From Microcaldota archaeon (lineage in GTDB: Archaea > Micrarchaeota > Micrarchaeia > Micrarchaeales > CABMGC01), in assembly GCA_028866975.1 (NCBI GenBank), contig JAGWHG010000042.1, positions 1 to 5,768 on the forward strand: DNA of 5,768 bases, read 5' to 3'. This document shows, piece by piece, positions 1-5,743 of this stretch. Made by a program: the position numbers and the translations under genes. How positions within the stretch are numbered: the first letter of the stretch is position 1; the number at the start of each line of letters is the position of its first letter. The notes beneath the pieces were generated by a model. The model did no database searches. It was not told the origin of the DNA and saw only the letters and a list, made by a program, of their open reading frames with translations.

Positions 1-119
1 ACTGGGTCAGAAAGAGAAATGCGGATCTCGAGGCAAAGGCGCTGGAGTTGCTTAAAAATGGCATAAATGCGCAGAGAAAATGGAAATTTGACAGGGGGGA
101 ACTCCATGAAAGAGTCTAA
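1..119 (+). CDS. VapB-like antitoxin, C-terminal end only (5' end outside window)
   Basis: An open frame runs from the window edge (first whole codon at 3) to TAA at 117-119, giving the last 38 residues of a protein. It is charged and helical (NADLEAKALELLKN) and ends KWKFDRGELHERV. Short tails of the form R/K-x-F-x-R-x-E-L/I-x-E/D-R are common at the C-terminus of antitoxins paired with PIN toxins, where this segment wraps the toxin active site. The frame overlaps the start of the downstream PIN gene by 14 nt, typical of translationally coupled toxin-antitoxin pairs. The DNA-binding N-terminus is not in the window, so the fold (AbrB, RHH or other) cannot be assigned. The call rests on the tail and the overlap, not on a full domain. 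Confidence 0.6.
   Translation, partial: WVRKRNADLEAKALELLKNGINAQRKWKFDRGELHERV
93..100 (+). promoter_or_regulatory. Shine-Dalgarno site of the PIN toxin gene
   Basis: AGGGGGGA lies 5 nt upstream of the ATG at 106. It decides the toxin start in favour of 106 over the in-frame ATG at 67, which has no such site. It sits inside the antitoxin coding region, consistent with coupled translation. Confidence 0.7.
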
Positions 120-534
120 ATTCTTCGATACTAACATCCTTTGCTATGCCTACAGTACGGCGGAGCCCAAAAAACGAGGCGTATGCAAAAGTTTAGTGGA
201 GCGGGTATTTAACAGGGAATTTAAGGGAGTCGTCTCAAATCAAGTGCTGGGCGAATTCTTCAGCGCATCAACAAGCAAACTTTTGATGCCCGTCGAAGAT
301 GTAAAAACAGTCGTTAAATACCTTATCGCCTCGGACAAATGGCAAAAGGTAAATTATACGTATCGAACTATAGAAAATGCCATCTCCTTGTCAGAGCAAC
401 ATAAGATGCCATTCTGGGATACCTTGATAGCGCAAACGATGATAGAGAACGGCATAACTGAGATATTTACTGAAAACGAGAAGGATTTCGGCGGCATTCC
501 TGGGATAAAAGTTACAAACCCTTTTGTGCGATGA
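106..534 (+). CDS. PIN-domain ribonuclease, VapC-like toxin
   Basis: A 142-residue single-domain PIN protein, the usual VapC length. PIN proteins are metal-dependent endoribonucleases, and VapC toxins cut tRNA or rRNA to arrest growth. The expected acidic residues are visible: D8 in FFDTNIL near the N-terminus, E50 in VLGEFF, D105 in PFWDTLIA, and a fourth site in FTENEKDF where D127 matches the TRNxxDF form. All look intact, so it should be active. The start at 106 is chosen because it follows AGGGGGGA at 5 nt and begins immediately before the conserved first beta strand; the ATG at 67 would add 13 residues unlike the family. It overlaps the upstream antitoxin by 14 nt. Lysine codons are AAA in 10 of 14 cases, in contrast to the AAG-rich radical SAM gene, suggesting acquired DNA. 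It could also be an untethered PIN nuclease if the upstream gene is not an antitoxin. Confidence 0.85.
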   Translation: MKESKFFDTNILCYAYSTAEPKKRGVCKSLVERVFNREFKGVVSNQVLGEFFSASTSKLLMPVEDVKTVVKYLIASDKWQKVNYTYRTIENAISLSEQHKMPFWDTLIAQTMIENGITEIFTENEKDFGGIPGIKVTNPFVR

Positions 535-543
535 GGCCAACGC

Positions 544-2004
544 TCACGGAAACGAAGTTTCTTTCTGCACATGCGCCTCGATATCCGATACCTTTATCCT
601 CTCCTGCGACATCGCATCCCTTTTTCGTATCGTAACGGTGCCGTCTTCCATGGTCTGATAGTCTATCGTCACTGCAAGAGGGCAACCAATTTCATCAAGT
701 CTCCTATACCTCTTGCCAACGCTCCCTGCAGCGTCGAAGAACACATCGTACTTCGTCTTGAGTTTCGAATAGATTTCGTCTGCCTTCTCATACATCCCGT
801 CTTTTTTCATCAGCGGAAGCACGCCGAGATGAACGGGCGCAAGATAGGGCTTGATCGACAAGACGACGCGATCGTTCTCTTTTTCGTCGCGTATGTTGTG
901 CTCTATTATCGTGTAAAGGCTCCTATCAATCCCCATGGACAGCTCAAATATGTGCGGCAATACCTTCTCTTCACCATCGAGGACTTCAAAGTTAGTGCCG
1001 CTCTTCTTGCCATGCGCAGTAAGATCGTAATCCGCCCGATCGTTGCACGCCACAAGCTCCAGCCATCCGATGCTCGTCTCGACCTCAAAGTCAAATGCGA
1101 CAGAGGCGTAGAACGCCTTCTCCTTGGCGCCGAGCTTTCGAAACCTGCTGCGCTTCACATCGACTCCTGCCTTGTGGTAGAACTGCACAAGAAGGCCGAG
1201 ATAATACGCAATGAGCTTGTTTGGAACAATTTTCTTTTCCACCGCCTCGCCAAGCGTCATCCTCTCCGTCTTCTTCTCATCGACCATCAGGCCGACTTCG
1301 GTGCCCTCAACTTCCTTGAAGCCTTCGATTGCATCTACCGTCTTTGGGTTGAACGCAACCTCAATCTCGGCCTGGTAGAACTCTCGCATCCTAATAAGGC
1401 TCTGCCTCGGCGAGATCTCGTTTCTAAAGCTCTTGCCGACCTGCGCAAGCCCGACTGGCAGCTTGCCTCTCATGACCTTGAATAGCCTTGGAAAATCAAC
1501 GAACAGAGACTGGCAGGTCTCGGGCCTCATATAAGACGGCACTGCCTCGGGCCCTATGCCGACTTTGAACATCATGTTGAACTTCCTAGTTTTTCCGAGC
1601 TTTCCCTTGCACTTTGTGCACACAACATTGTGCTCTGATATCGCCTTATCGAAGTCCTCAAGGTCCGCATTCTCCGGGACGACCTCGTTTGCAATCTCGT
1701 ATATCAGCTTGTCTGCGCGATAGATCGACTTGCAGCTATTGCACTGGACAACCGGGTCGGCAAAGCTTGCAAGGTGCCCAGATGCCTCGAACACCGAGCT
1801 CGACATTATCTGCGAGCCGTCGATCTCAAGCATCCCGTCCCTTCGAACCATCTCCCTTCTCCACAGTTCCACGAACTTGTTCTTGAGACTCACTCCGTTG
1901 GGCCCGTACTCCCAGAATCCCGCCTGAGCGTCGTTGTAGATCTCGCAGCTGGGGAAATAAAAGCCGCGCTCTAGAGCAAGCTTCATTATCTGCTCGTAGT
2001 TCAT
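544..2004 (-). CDS. glyS: Glycyl-tRNA synthetase, archaeal/eukaryotic alpha2 type
   Basis: A 486-residue class II synthetase that charges tRNA-Gly with glycine in the cytoplasm. It opens MNYEQIMKLALERGFYFPSC, then GFWEYGPNG (family GFYDYGPxG) leading into motif 1. Two cysteine pairs, C88/C91 and C129/C132, form a likely zinc site in the insertion. Motif 2 is near 193-215 (SFRNEISPR then REFYQAEIE) and motif 3 near 356-369 (SMGIDRSLYTIIEH). The anticodon-binding domain fills about 380-475 and ends with the typical TVTIRKRDAMSQERI. The start at 2004 is chosen over an extension to 2115 because the extra 37 residues are unlike the family and cross the promoter region. The segment normally RPETAQG reads RPETCQS (160-166), an unusual double change next to the active site. 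The gene converges on the PIN toxin gene with a 9-nt gap, leaving no room for a separate terminator. Confidence 0.95.
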   Translation of the reverse strand: MNYEQIMKLALERGFYFPSCEIYNDAQAGFWEYGPNGVSLKNKFVELWRREMVRRDGMLEIDGSQIMSSSVFEASGHLASFADPVVQCNSCKSIYRADKLIYEIANEVVPENADLEDFDKAISEHNVVCTKCKGKLGKTRKFNMMFKVGIGPEAVPSYMRPETCQSLFVDFPRLFKVMRGKLPVGLAQVGKSFRNEISPRQSLIRMREFYQAEIEVAFNPKTVDAIEGFKEVEGTEVGLMVDEKKTERMTLGEAVEKKIVPNKLIAYYLGLLVQFYHKAGVDVKRSRFRKLGAKEKAFYASVAFDFEVETSIGWLELVACNDRADYDLTAHGKKSGTNFEVLDGEEKVLPHIFELSMGIDRSLYTIIEHNIRDEKENDRVVLSIKPYLAPVHLGVLPLMKKDGMYEKADEIYSKLKTKYDVFFDAAGSVGKRYRRLDEIGCPLAVTIDYQTMEDGTVTIRKRDAMSQERIKVSDIEAHVQKETSFP

Positions 2005-2029
2005 TGAACCTGCCAAGGAATCATCGCAA

Positions 2030-2038
2030 GTATATCTC
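2030..2038 (-). promoter_or_regulatory. Candidate TATA box of the glycyl-tRNA synthetase gene
   Basis: Read on the minus strand the bases are GAGATATAC, centred about 30 nt upstream of the ATG at 2004. Archaeal TATA boxes lie roughly 25-30 nt before the transcription start, so the transcript would be leaderless or nearly so. Only a weak ribosome-site-like AGGT lies before the ATG, which agrees with this. The box is assigned by position and composition only. Confidence 0.45.
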
Positions 2039-2040
2039 GC

Positions 2041-2080
2041 ATTACAATTATTATATCTATTTGGATAAATAAAGTAAAAG
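2041..2080 (+). promoter_or_regulatory. AT-rich divergent promoter region, with candidate TATA box(es) for the Nop5 gene
   Basis: Thirty-four of these 40 bases are A or T, in sharp contrast to the flanking genes. Two plus-strand TATA-like elements are visible. TTATATCT at 2051-2058 would place transcription start near 2080, just ahead of the ATG at 2089. GATAAATAA at 2064-2072 would give a leaderless transcript from the second ATG at 2095. No good Shine-Dalgarno site precedes either ATG. The sequence does not decide between them. Confidence 0.45.
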
Positions 2081-2088
2081 CAAAGCTG

Positions 2089-2892
2089 ATGCTGATGAAG
2101 AAAGAAACACCACAAGAGAAGCGAGCGCGTCTGATGGAAGCGGCAAAGGCCAGCTTAACTAGCGCATACGCTGGAGAAGAGCACTCGGTGATGCAGGCGA
2201 TCAATTCCTATCTTGAGTTCGAGAAGGTGCGAAACCAGATATTCGAGCGACTCGAGGAGTGGTACAGCATCTACTTCCCGGAGTTTCGGGCAGGCTCGCC
2301 AACTGCGCTTGCAAAGTTCATAATCAACTTCGGTGCGAACAAGAAGAAAGCAAACGTCGAGGAGCTCAGGAAAGCGATTGGAGAAGGAGCTGAAAGGCTA
2401 GCAGACCAGATATCAAAGAGCATCGGCCGAGAACCTACCGATGAGGAGTTCGAGGCGATGAAGAACATGGCCGAGAGCGAGCTTGCGCTCCTAAAAGTCG
2501 AGACAGAGCTTGACAAGTACCTGGAAAAGAGCGTAAAGAAGCTCATGCCAAACATTTCATATCTCATCGATTACAAGGTCGCAGCAGAGCTGCTCGCAAA
2601 GGCAGGGTCGCTTGAAAGGATGGGAATGATGCCATCGAGCACTCTGCAGCTTTTGGGCGCAGAAAAAGCGCTCTTCAAGCATCTAAAATACGGTACCAAG
2701 CCGCCAAAGTACGGCATCCTATTCAAGCTGCCACAGATAGTGCAGGCGCCAAAGAAGATGAAGGGAAGGCTTGCTAGGCTCTATGCAAACAAGTTGAGCA
2801 TCGCAGCCAAGGCAGATGCGTTCTCGCACAAGTTCATAGCAGAAAAGCTCAAGGAGGACATCGAGAGATTGCAGAAGAAGAGCAGGGCATGA
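2089..2892 (+). CDS. Nop5/Nop56/58-family protein lacking the N-terminal domain
   Basis: A 267-residue protein recognisable as the Nop5 scaffold of archaeal C/D-box sRNPs, which guide 2'-O-methylation of rRNA and tRNA. Residues 32-65 carry the family's coiled-coil entry (NQIFERLEEWYSIYFPEF, usual form N-x-L-x-ERL-x-EWY-x-x-x-FPE). A second helix runs about 100-150. The Nop domain covers about 151-250, with PNISYL, AKAGSLERM, the RNA/L7Ae-binding GAEKALFKHL (190-199), PPKYGILF and GRLARLYANKLSIAAKADAF. Archaeal Nop5 is normally about 370-420 residues and begins with a domain of roughly 110-120 residues that binds fibrillarin; here only about 30 residues precede the coiled coil. No remnant of that domain is seen upstream, where a divergent promoter and the synthetase gene follow at once. 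ATG 2089 is used; ATG 2095 is an equally good start. Assignment to Nop5 is firm. Whether it still recruits fibrillarin is open. Confidence 0.9.
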   Translation: MLMKKETPQEKRARLMEAAKASLTSAYAGEEHSVMQAINSYLEFEKVRNQIFERLEEWYSIYFPEFRAGSPTALAKFIINFGANKKKANVEELRKAIGEGAERLADQISKSIGREPTDEEFEAMKNMAESELALLKVETELDKYLEKSVKKLMPNISYLIDYKVAAELLAKAGSLERMGMMPSSTLQLLGAEKALFKHLKYGTKPPKYGILFKLPQIVQAPKKMKGRLARLYANKLSIAAKADAFSHKFIAEKLKEDIERLQKKSRA

Positions 2893-2907
2893 GCAACCCC
2901 ACAGGAG

Positions 2908-2929
2908 TCCAAAGCCTCATATTTTTGGA
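2908..2929 (+). terminator. Possible transcription terminator after the Nop5 gene
   Basis: Sixteen nt past the Nop5 stop, TCCAAA (2908-2913) can pair with TTTGGA (2924-2929), and the right arm includes a run of five T (2922-2926). Archaeal termination depends mainly on T-tracts, so the T run is the more meaningful part. The stem is short and the loop is 10 nt, so this is a weak call. Confidence 0.3.
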
Positions 2930-2940
2930 ATACGAAGGTG

Positions 2941-2957
2941 CGAAAAGCTTTAAATAC
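2941..2957 (+). promoter_or_regulatory. Archaeal BRE/TATA promoter of the radical SAM gene
   Basis: CGAAAAG followed by CTTTAAATAC is a classical archaeal BRE plus TATA box (TATA core 2949-2956). Counting about 26 nt from its centre puts the transcription start near 2979, leaving a leader of only about 6 nt before the ATG at 2985. The bases GAGTGA at 2975-2980 are at most a weak ribosome site, so the mRNA is probably leaderless or short-leadered. This is the clearest promoter in the window and shows that the radical SAM gene has its own transcription unit, apart from the Nop5 gene. Confidence 0.8.
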
Positions 2958-2984
2958 GTTCCCTGCTTATAACTGAGTGATACT

Positions 2985-5003
2985 ATGTCATGCGGATGTG
3001 GACACAGTGAGATGAAGGGAGATTCATGCGGTTGCGGGGGCAATTGCAATTGCGGCAAGGGAGCAGCAGATTCTTGCGGATGCGGAGGCCATGCGGAAGC
3101 TGCAGATTCATGCGGTTGCGGCGGCCACGGACACGAGGCAAAGCAGACCGAAACACACTCACATTCACACTCTCATTCTCATGATCAAAAGCCGATAGAA
3201 CAAAAAGTTCAGCAGGCCCAGCAGGTTGCACAGGTTGCAACAACCCAGGGCACAATAACAGTTGCAAAAGTCGAGGACCCACTGCTCGCTCCGTATCATA
3301 GGGACATCAAGGAGATCGAGAAGATGCCTGTCATCGAGAAGACCAAGACCGTCTGCCCTGAATGCAAGCTCATTGTCGAAGGAATCTTGTATAGGGACGG
3401 GGACTTTGTCATGATTAGAAAGCACTGCGAGGACCACGGCTGGACAATAGAAAAGTACTGGGAAGACTACGACATGTACACAAAGATGCGCGATTACAAC
3501 TACTACGGAAGGGGATTCGACAATCCGAATTACATTTCAGACACAAAGGGCGCAAACTGCCCGTTCGACTGCGGAATGTGCGAGCGTCACAAGTCACACA
3601 CAGGGCTTGCAAACGTCGTCATAACCAACAGGTGCCACCTCTCGTGCTGGTACTGCTTCTTCTATGCAAAGGAGGGAGAGCCGATATACGAGCCTACGAT
3701 TGATGAGCTCAAGAAGATATTCATAAATCTAAGGAACCAAAAGCCGATCCCGGCAAACGCCCTTCAGATAACCGGCGGAGAGCCGCTCATGCACCCTAAG
3801 GTCGTTGAGATCTGCAAGGTCGCAAAGGAGGCTGGATTTGATCAGATCCAGATGAACACAACCGGAATCATACTCGCACAAGAGCCTGAGCTTGCATATA
3901 AGATAAAGCACGAAGGCGTCGGAACGCTCTACATGTCATTTGACGGCGTCAGCAAGAGGGCGAACCCAAAGAACCACTGGGAGGTCCCTCAGACACTAGA
4001 TGTCGTAAGGAAGGCGGGCATCAACATAGTGCTTGTCCCAACTGTCATAAGGACCGTCAACGACCACGAGCTCGGTTCGATAATCAACTTCGCGCTAAAC
4101 AACGCAGACATAATCCGCGCGGTAAACTTCCAGCCGGTTTCGCTGGTGGGAAGGATGCCGTCTAGGCTGCGTGAGAAGCAGAGGATAACAATTCCTGGCG
4201 CAATCAAGCTCATCGAGGAGCAGACTCATGGCGTAATACGCAAGGAGCACTGGTTCTCAGTTCCATATGTCGGCGGAATCAACAAGTTCATCGAGGCGCT
4301 ATCTGGTGAGTACAAGTACGACCTCTCTATCCACTTTGCGTGCGGAGCAGGCTCATACATCTTCCTAGACAGCGATAACAAGATAATCCCGCTCACAGAG
4401 TTCGTTGACGCGGCAGGACTGCTTGAGCACCTGCAGGGCGCAGTGAACGAGATGGACGGCAAAGGCAAGCTCGAAAGAAGGCTGATCGCGCTCAAGTCGC
4501 TAGTAAGCATCGGCAAGTTCATAGATGCAAAGAAGCAGCCAAAGTCGGTGAACTTTGCAAAGATGCTCACATCGCTCTTCTTAAAGAAGGACTTTGCGAC
4601 GCTGGGCAAATTGCAGATGAAGAGCGTGTTCTTGGGGATGATGCACTTCCAAGACGAATACACCTACGACATCAAGAGGGTCGAGAAGTGCGACATACAC
4701 TACGCAATGCCAAACGGAGAGGTGCTGCCGTTCTGCACGTTCAACGTCTTCCCTGAGGTCTACCGAGACAAAATCCAAAAGCAGTACTCGATACCTTCAA
4801 AGGAATGGCAGGGAACGCACGAGGACTGGGCCTATAACAAGGACAAGTACCTGCGAAACATCAAGGCGCTCGAATCCAATCCGTCTTACGTTAAGCACTA
4901 CACGCAGATGATCGACTATTTTGCGCTGCCAGTCAATGGTGGGATACCTGTGGCAAACTTTGCGAACGAAAAGCCGGTCGAGGCGGTAGCGACCAAGGTC
5001 TAA
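2985..5003 (+). CDS. Tes-like radical SAM enzyme with Cys-Gly/His-rich N-terminal extension
   Basis: A 672-residue radical SAM protein resembling tetraether lipid synthase (Tes, MJ0619-like), which joins isoprenoid chains of archaeal lipids through C-C bonds. Residues 1-67 are an extension with ten cysteines and a His-Ser run; 68-97 are a Gln-rich linker. The core starts at about 98. CPEC at 124-127 with C148 in KHCEDHGW matches the family's rubredoxin-like metal site. C192/C196/C199 (CPFDCGMC) suit an auxiliary [4Fe-4S] cluster. C217/C221/C224 (CHLSCWYC) form the CX3CX2C radical SAM site, followed by GGEP at 264-267. C453, C569 and C584 (in ACGAG, EKCDIHYA and LPFCTFN) could serve a further cluster. 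No membrane segment is seen. The cluster loop reads CWYCFFYA rather than the more usual CPVCFA, so it may be a divergent subfamily with another substrate. ATG 2985 is fixed by the promoter spacing and by the Cys-rich repeats starting at once. Confidence 0.8.
   Translation: MSCGCGHSEMKGDSCGCGGNCNCGKGAADSCGCGGHAEAADSCGCGGHGHEAKQTETHSHSHSHSHDQKPIEQKVQQAQQVAQVATTQGTITVAKVEDPLLAPYHRDIKEIEKMPVIEKTKTVCPECKLIVEGILYRDGDFVMIRKHCEDHGWTIEKYWEDYDMYTKMRDYNYYGRGFDNPNYISDTKGANCPFDCGMCERHKSHTGLANVVITNRCHLSCWYCFFYAKEGEPIYEPTIDELKKIFINLRNQKPIPANALQITGGEPLMHPKVVEICKVAKEAGFDQIQMNTTGIILAQEPELAYKIKHEGVGTLYMSFDGVSKRANPKNHWEVPQTLDVVRKAGINIVLVPTVIRTVNDHELGSIINFALNNADIIRAVNFQPVSLVGRMPSRLREKQRITIPGAIKLIEEQTHGVIRKEHWFSVPYVGGINKFIEALSGEYKYDLSIHFACGAGSYIFLDSDNKIIPLTEFVDAAGLLEHLQGAVNEMDGKGKLERRLIALKSLVSIGKFIDAKKQPKSVNFAKMLTSLFLKKDFATLGKLQMKSVFLGMMHFQDEYTYDIKRVEKCDIHYAMPNGEVLPFCTFNVFPEVYRDKIQKQYSIPSKEWQGTHEDWAYNKDKYLRNIKALESNPSYVKHYTQMIDYFALPVNGGIPVANFANEKPVEAVATKV
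2991..3182 (+). repeat. Degenerate coding repeats: Cys-Gly-Cys-Gly units and a His-Ser run
   Basis: Within the radical SAM gene, near-identical units encoding DSCGCGG start at 3021 (as GDSCGCGGN), 3069 and 3105, and a shorter copy (SCGCGH) opens the protein. The units are 48 and 36 nt apart and vary at third codon positions (for example TGCGGTTGC against TGCGGATGC), so selection on the protein rather than recent DNA duplication maintains them. They are followed at 3156-3182 by five alternating His-Ser codons (H58 to H66). Cysteines are C3, C5, C15, C17, C21, C23, C31, C33, C43 and C45. Confidence 0.85.
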
Positions 5004-5013
5004 ACGATAAATA

Positions 5014-5017
5014 AGGT
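5014..5017 (+). promoter_or_regulatory. Probable ribosome binding site of the HMA-like gene
   Basis: AGGT lies 6 nt before the ATG at 5024, inside the 20-nt gap after the radical SAM stop codon. A second GAGG at 5020-5023 touches the ATG and is too close to serve. The site supports 5024 as start and translation from the same mRNA as the radical SAM gene. Confidence 0.5.
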
Positions 5018-5023
5018 CTGAGG

Positions 5024-5743
5024 ATGGACAGGAGGGAAGAGACCCAGCACGAGGCTAATGAGTACCAAAAGGAGCTAGCGCAGCAATCGTCGCTCGATGA
5101 AAAGGAGCTCGAAAAGCAGTACATCGAGATAGACGGGACGAAGTTTAGGGTGCCGTATAGGATAATAAAGAAGGTCGTCTTCTCAAACATCAGCCAGCAG
5201 GAGATGCGCGATATGGACCACGCTGCGCGAATCCAGTACAGGCTCATGCTCAACGATGCGGTCCTCAAGGCGACGGTGAACTTTGTCAAGCAGACGATAA
5301 GCGTCGTGTACAATAACAAGGAAGCCGATAATCTCAAGGACAAGGTAAGCCGCCAGGACCTAATCGATATGCTTGCAAAGGAGGGTGTCCACATCGATCC
5401 CCATGCAGTCGAGGAAAGAGACTATGATTATGTCAAGGAGTTCTACACCTATGCGTTTCACCCGACTAGGATACGAGAGCATGCGCCGTACAGCTACACG
5501 ATCGAGCAGTGGCGCAAGATGAAGCCGCAGTGGGAGGCAAAGCAGGCAGAATTCGAGGCAAAGAAGCTCGAGGCGCACAGAAAGTTCCAAGAGGAGTATG
5601 ACAAGACCGTGTGGCACCCGGAGAAGGGGGCGGCAGAGGCCAAGGCTGCAGAGCCTACGCTGCTAGACAAGATCTTGGGTAGAAAGCCAAAGCCAAAGGA
5701 AACAAAGCAGAAGGACAAGGGCTTTTGGTTCCACGGGGTCTGA
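5024..5743 (+). CDS. Uncharacterised protein with a degenerate HMA-like domain (CxxC replaced by DxxH)
   Basis: A 239-residue soluble protein with no cysteine and no signal peptide or membrane segment. I do not recognise a named family. Residues about 48-124 line up with a heavy-metal-associated (HMA, ferredoxin-like) domain. M61-R62-D63-M64-D65-H66-AARI matches MTCASCAARI, with the same 14-residue spacing from H66 (second Cys) to V80. Then VLKATVNF and TISVVYN fit strands 2 and 3, SRQDLIDMLAKEGVHI fits helix 2 and strand 4. The metal-binding cysteines become D63 and H66. Residues about 125-160 are Tyr/His/Arg rich (DYDYVKEFYTYAFHPTRI), 162-195 form a charged, probably coiled-coil helix, and the tail is Lys/Pro rich, ending GFWFHGV. 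It lies 20 nt after the Tes-like gene, with no evident promoter of its own, so the two are probably one operon. A partner or accessory role is inferred from position only. Confidence 0.7.
   Translation: MDRREETQHEANEYQKELAQQSSLDEKELEKQYIEIDGTKFRVPYRIIKKVVFSNISQQEMRDMDHAARIQYRLMLNDAVLKATVNFVKQTISVVYNNKEADNLKDKVSRQDLIDMLAKEGVHIDPHAVEERDYDYVKEFYTYAFHPTRIREHAPYSYTIEQWRKMKPQWEAKQAEFEAKKLEAHRKFQEEYDKTVWHPEKGAAEAKAAEPTLLDKILGRKPKPKETKQKDKGFWFHGV

Noticed and set aside
67..105. PIN toxin starting at the ATG at 67
   Set aside because: The added 13 residues do not fit a PIN N-terminus, and the ATG at 106 has the strong ribosome site.
571..1485. Long plus-strand open frame (304 codons) opposite the glycyl-tRNA synthetase gene
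   Set aside because: It lies wholly antisense to a clear synthetase gene, shows no recognisable domain, and is explained by the base composition of the real gene.
2004..2115. N-terminal extension of the glycyl-tRNA synthetase to an upstream ATG at 2115
   Set aside because: The 37 extra residues are unlike the family, would run through the AT-rich promoter and overlap the Nop5 gene; MNYEQIM is the normal family start.
2944..2951. Palindrome AAAGCTTT as a regulator binding site
   Set aside because: It is fully explained by the join of the BRE purines and the TATA box; no second copy was found.
3021..3128. CRISPR-like or mobile tandem repeat
   Set aside because: The units are in frame, vary at third codon positions, have unequal spacing and encode a protein motif, so they are coding repeats.
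4226..4663. Antisense open frames opposite the radical SAM gene (for example 145 codons here, 99 codons at 2983-3282)
   Set aside because: Shadow frames of a well-supported gene; no start signals or recognisable domains.
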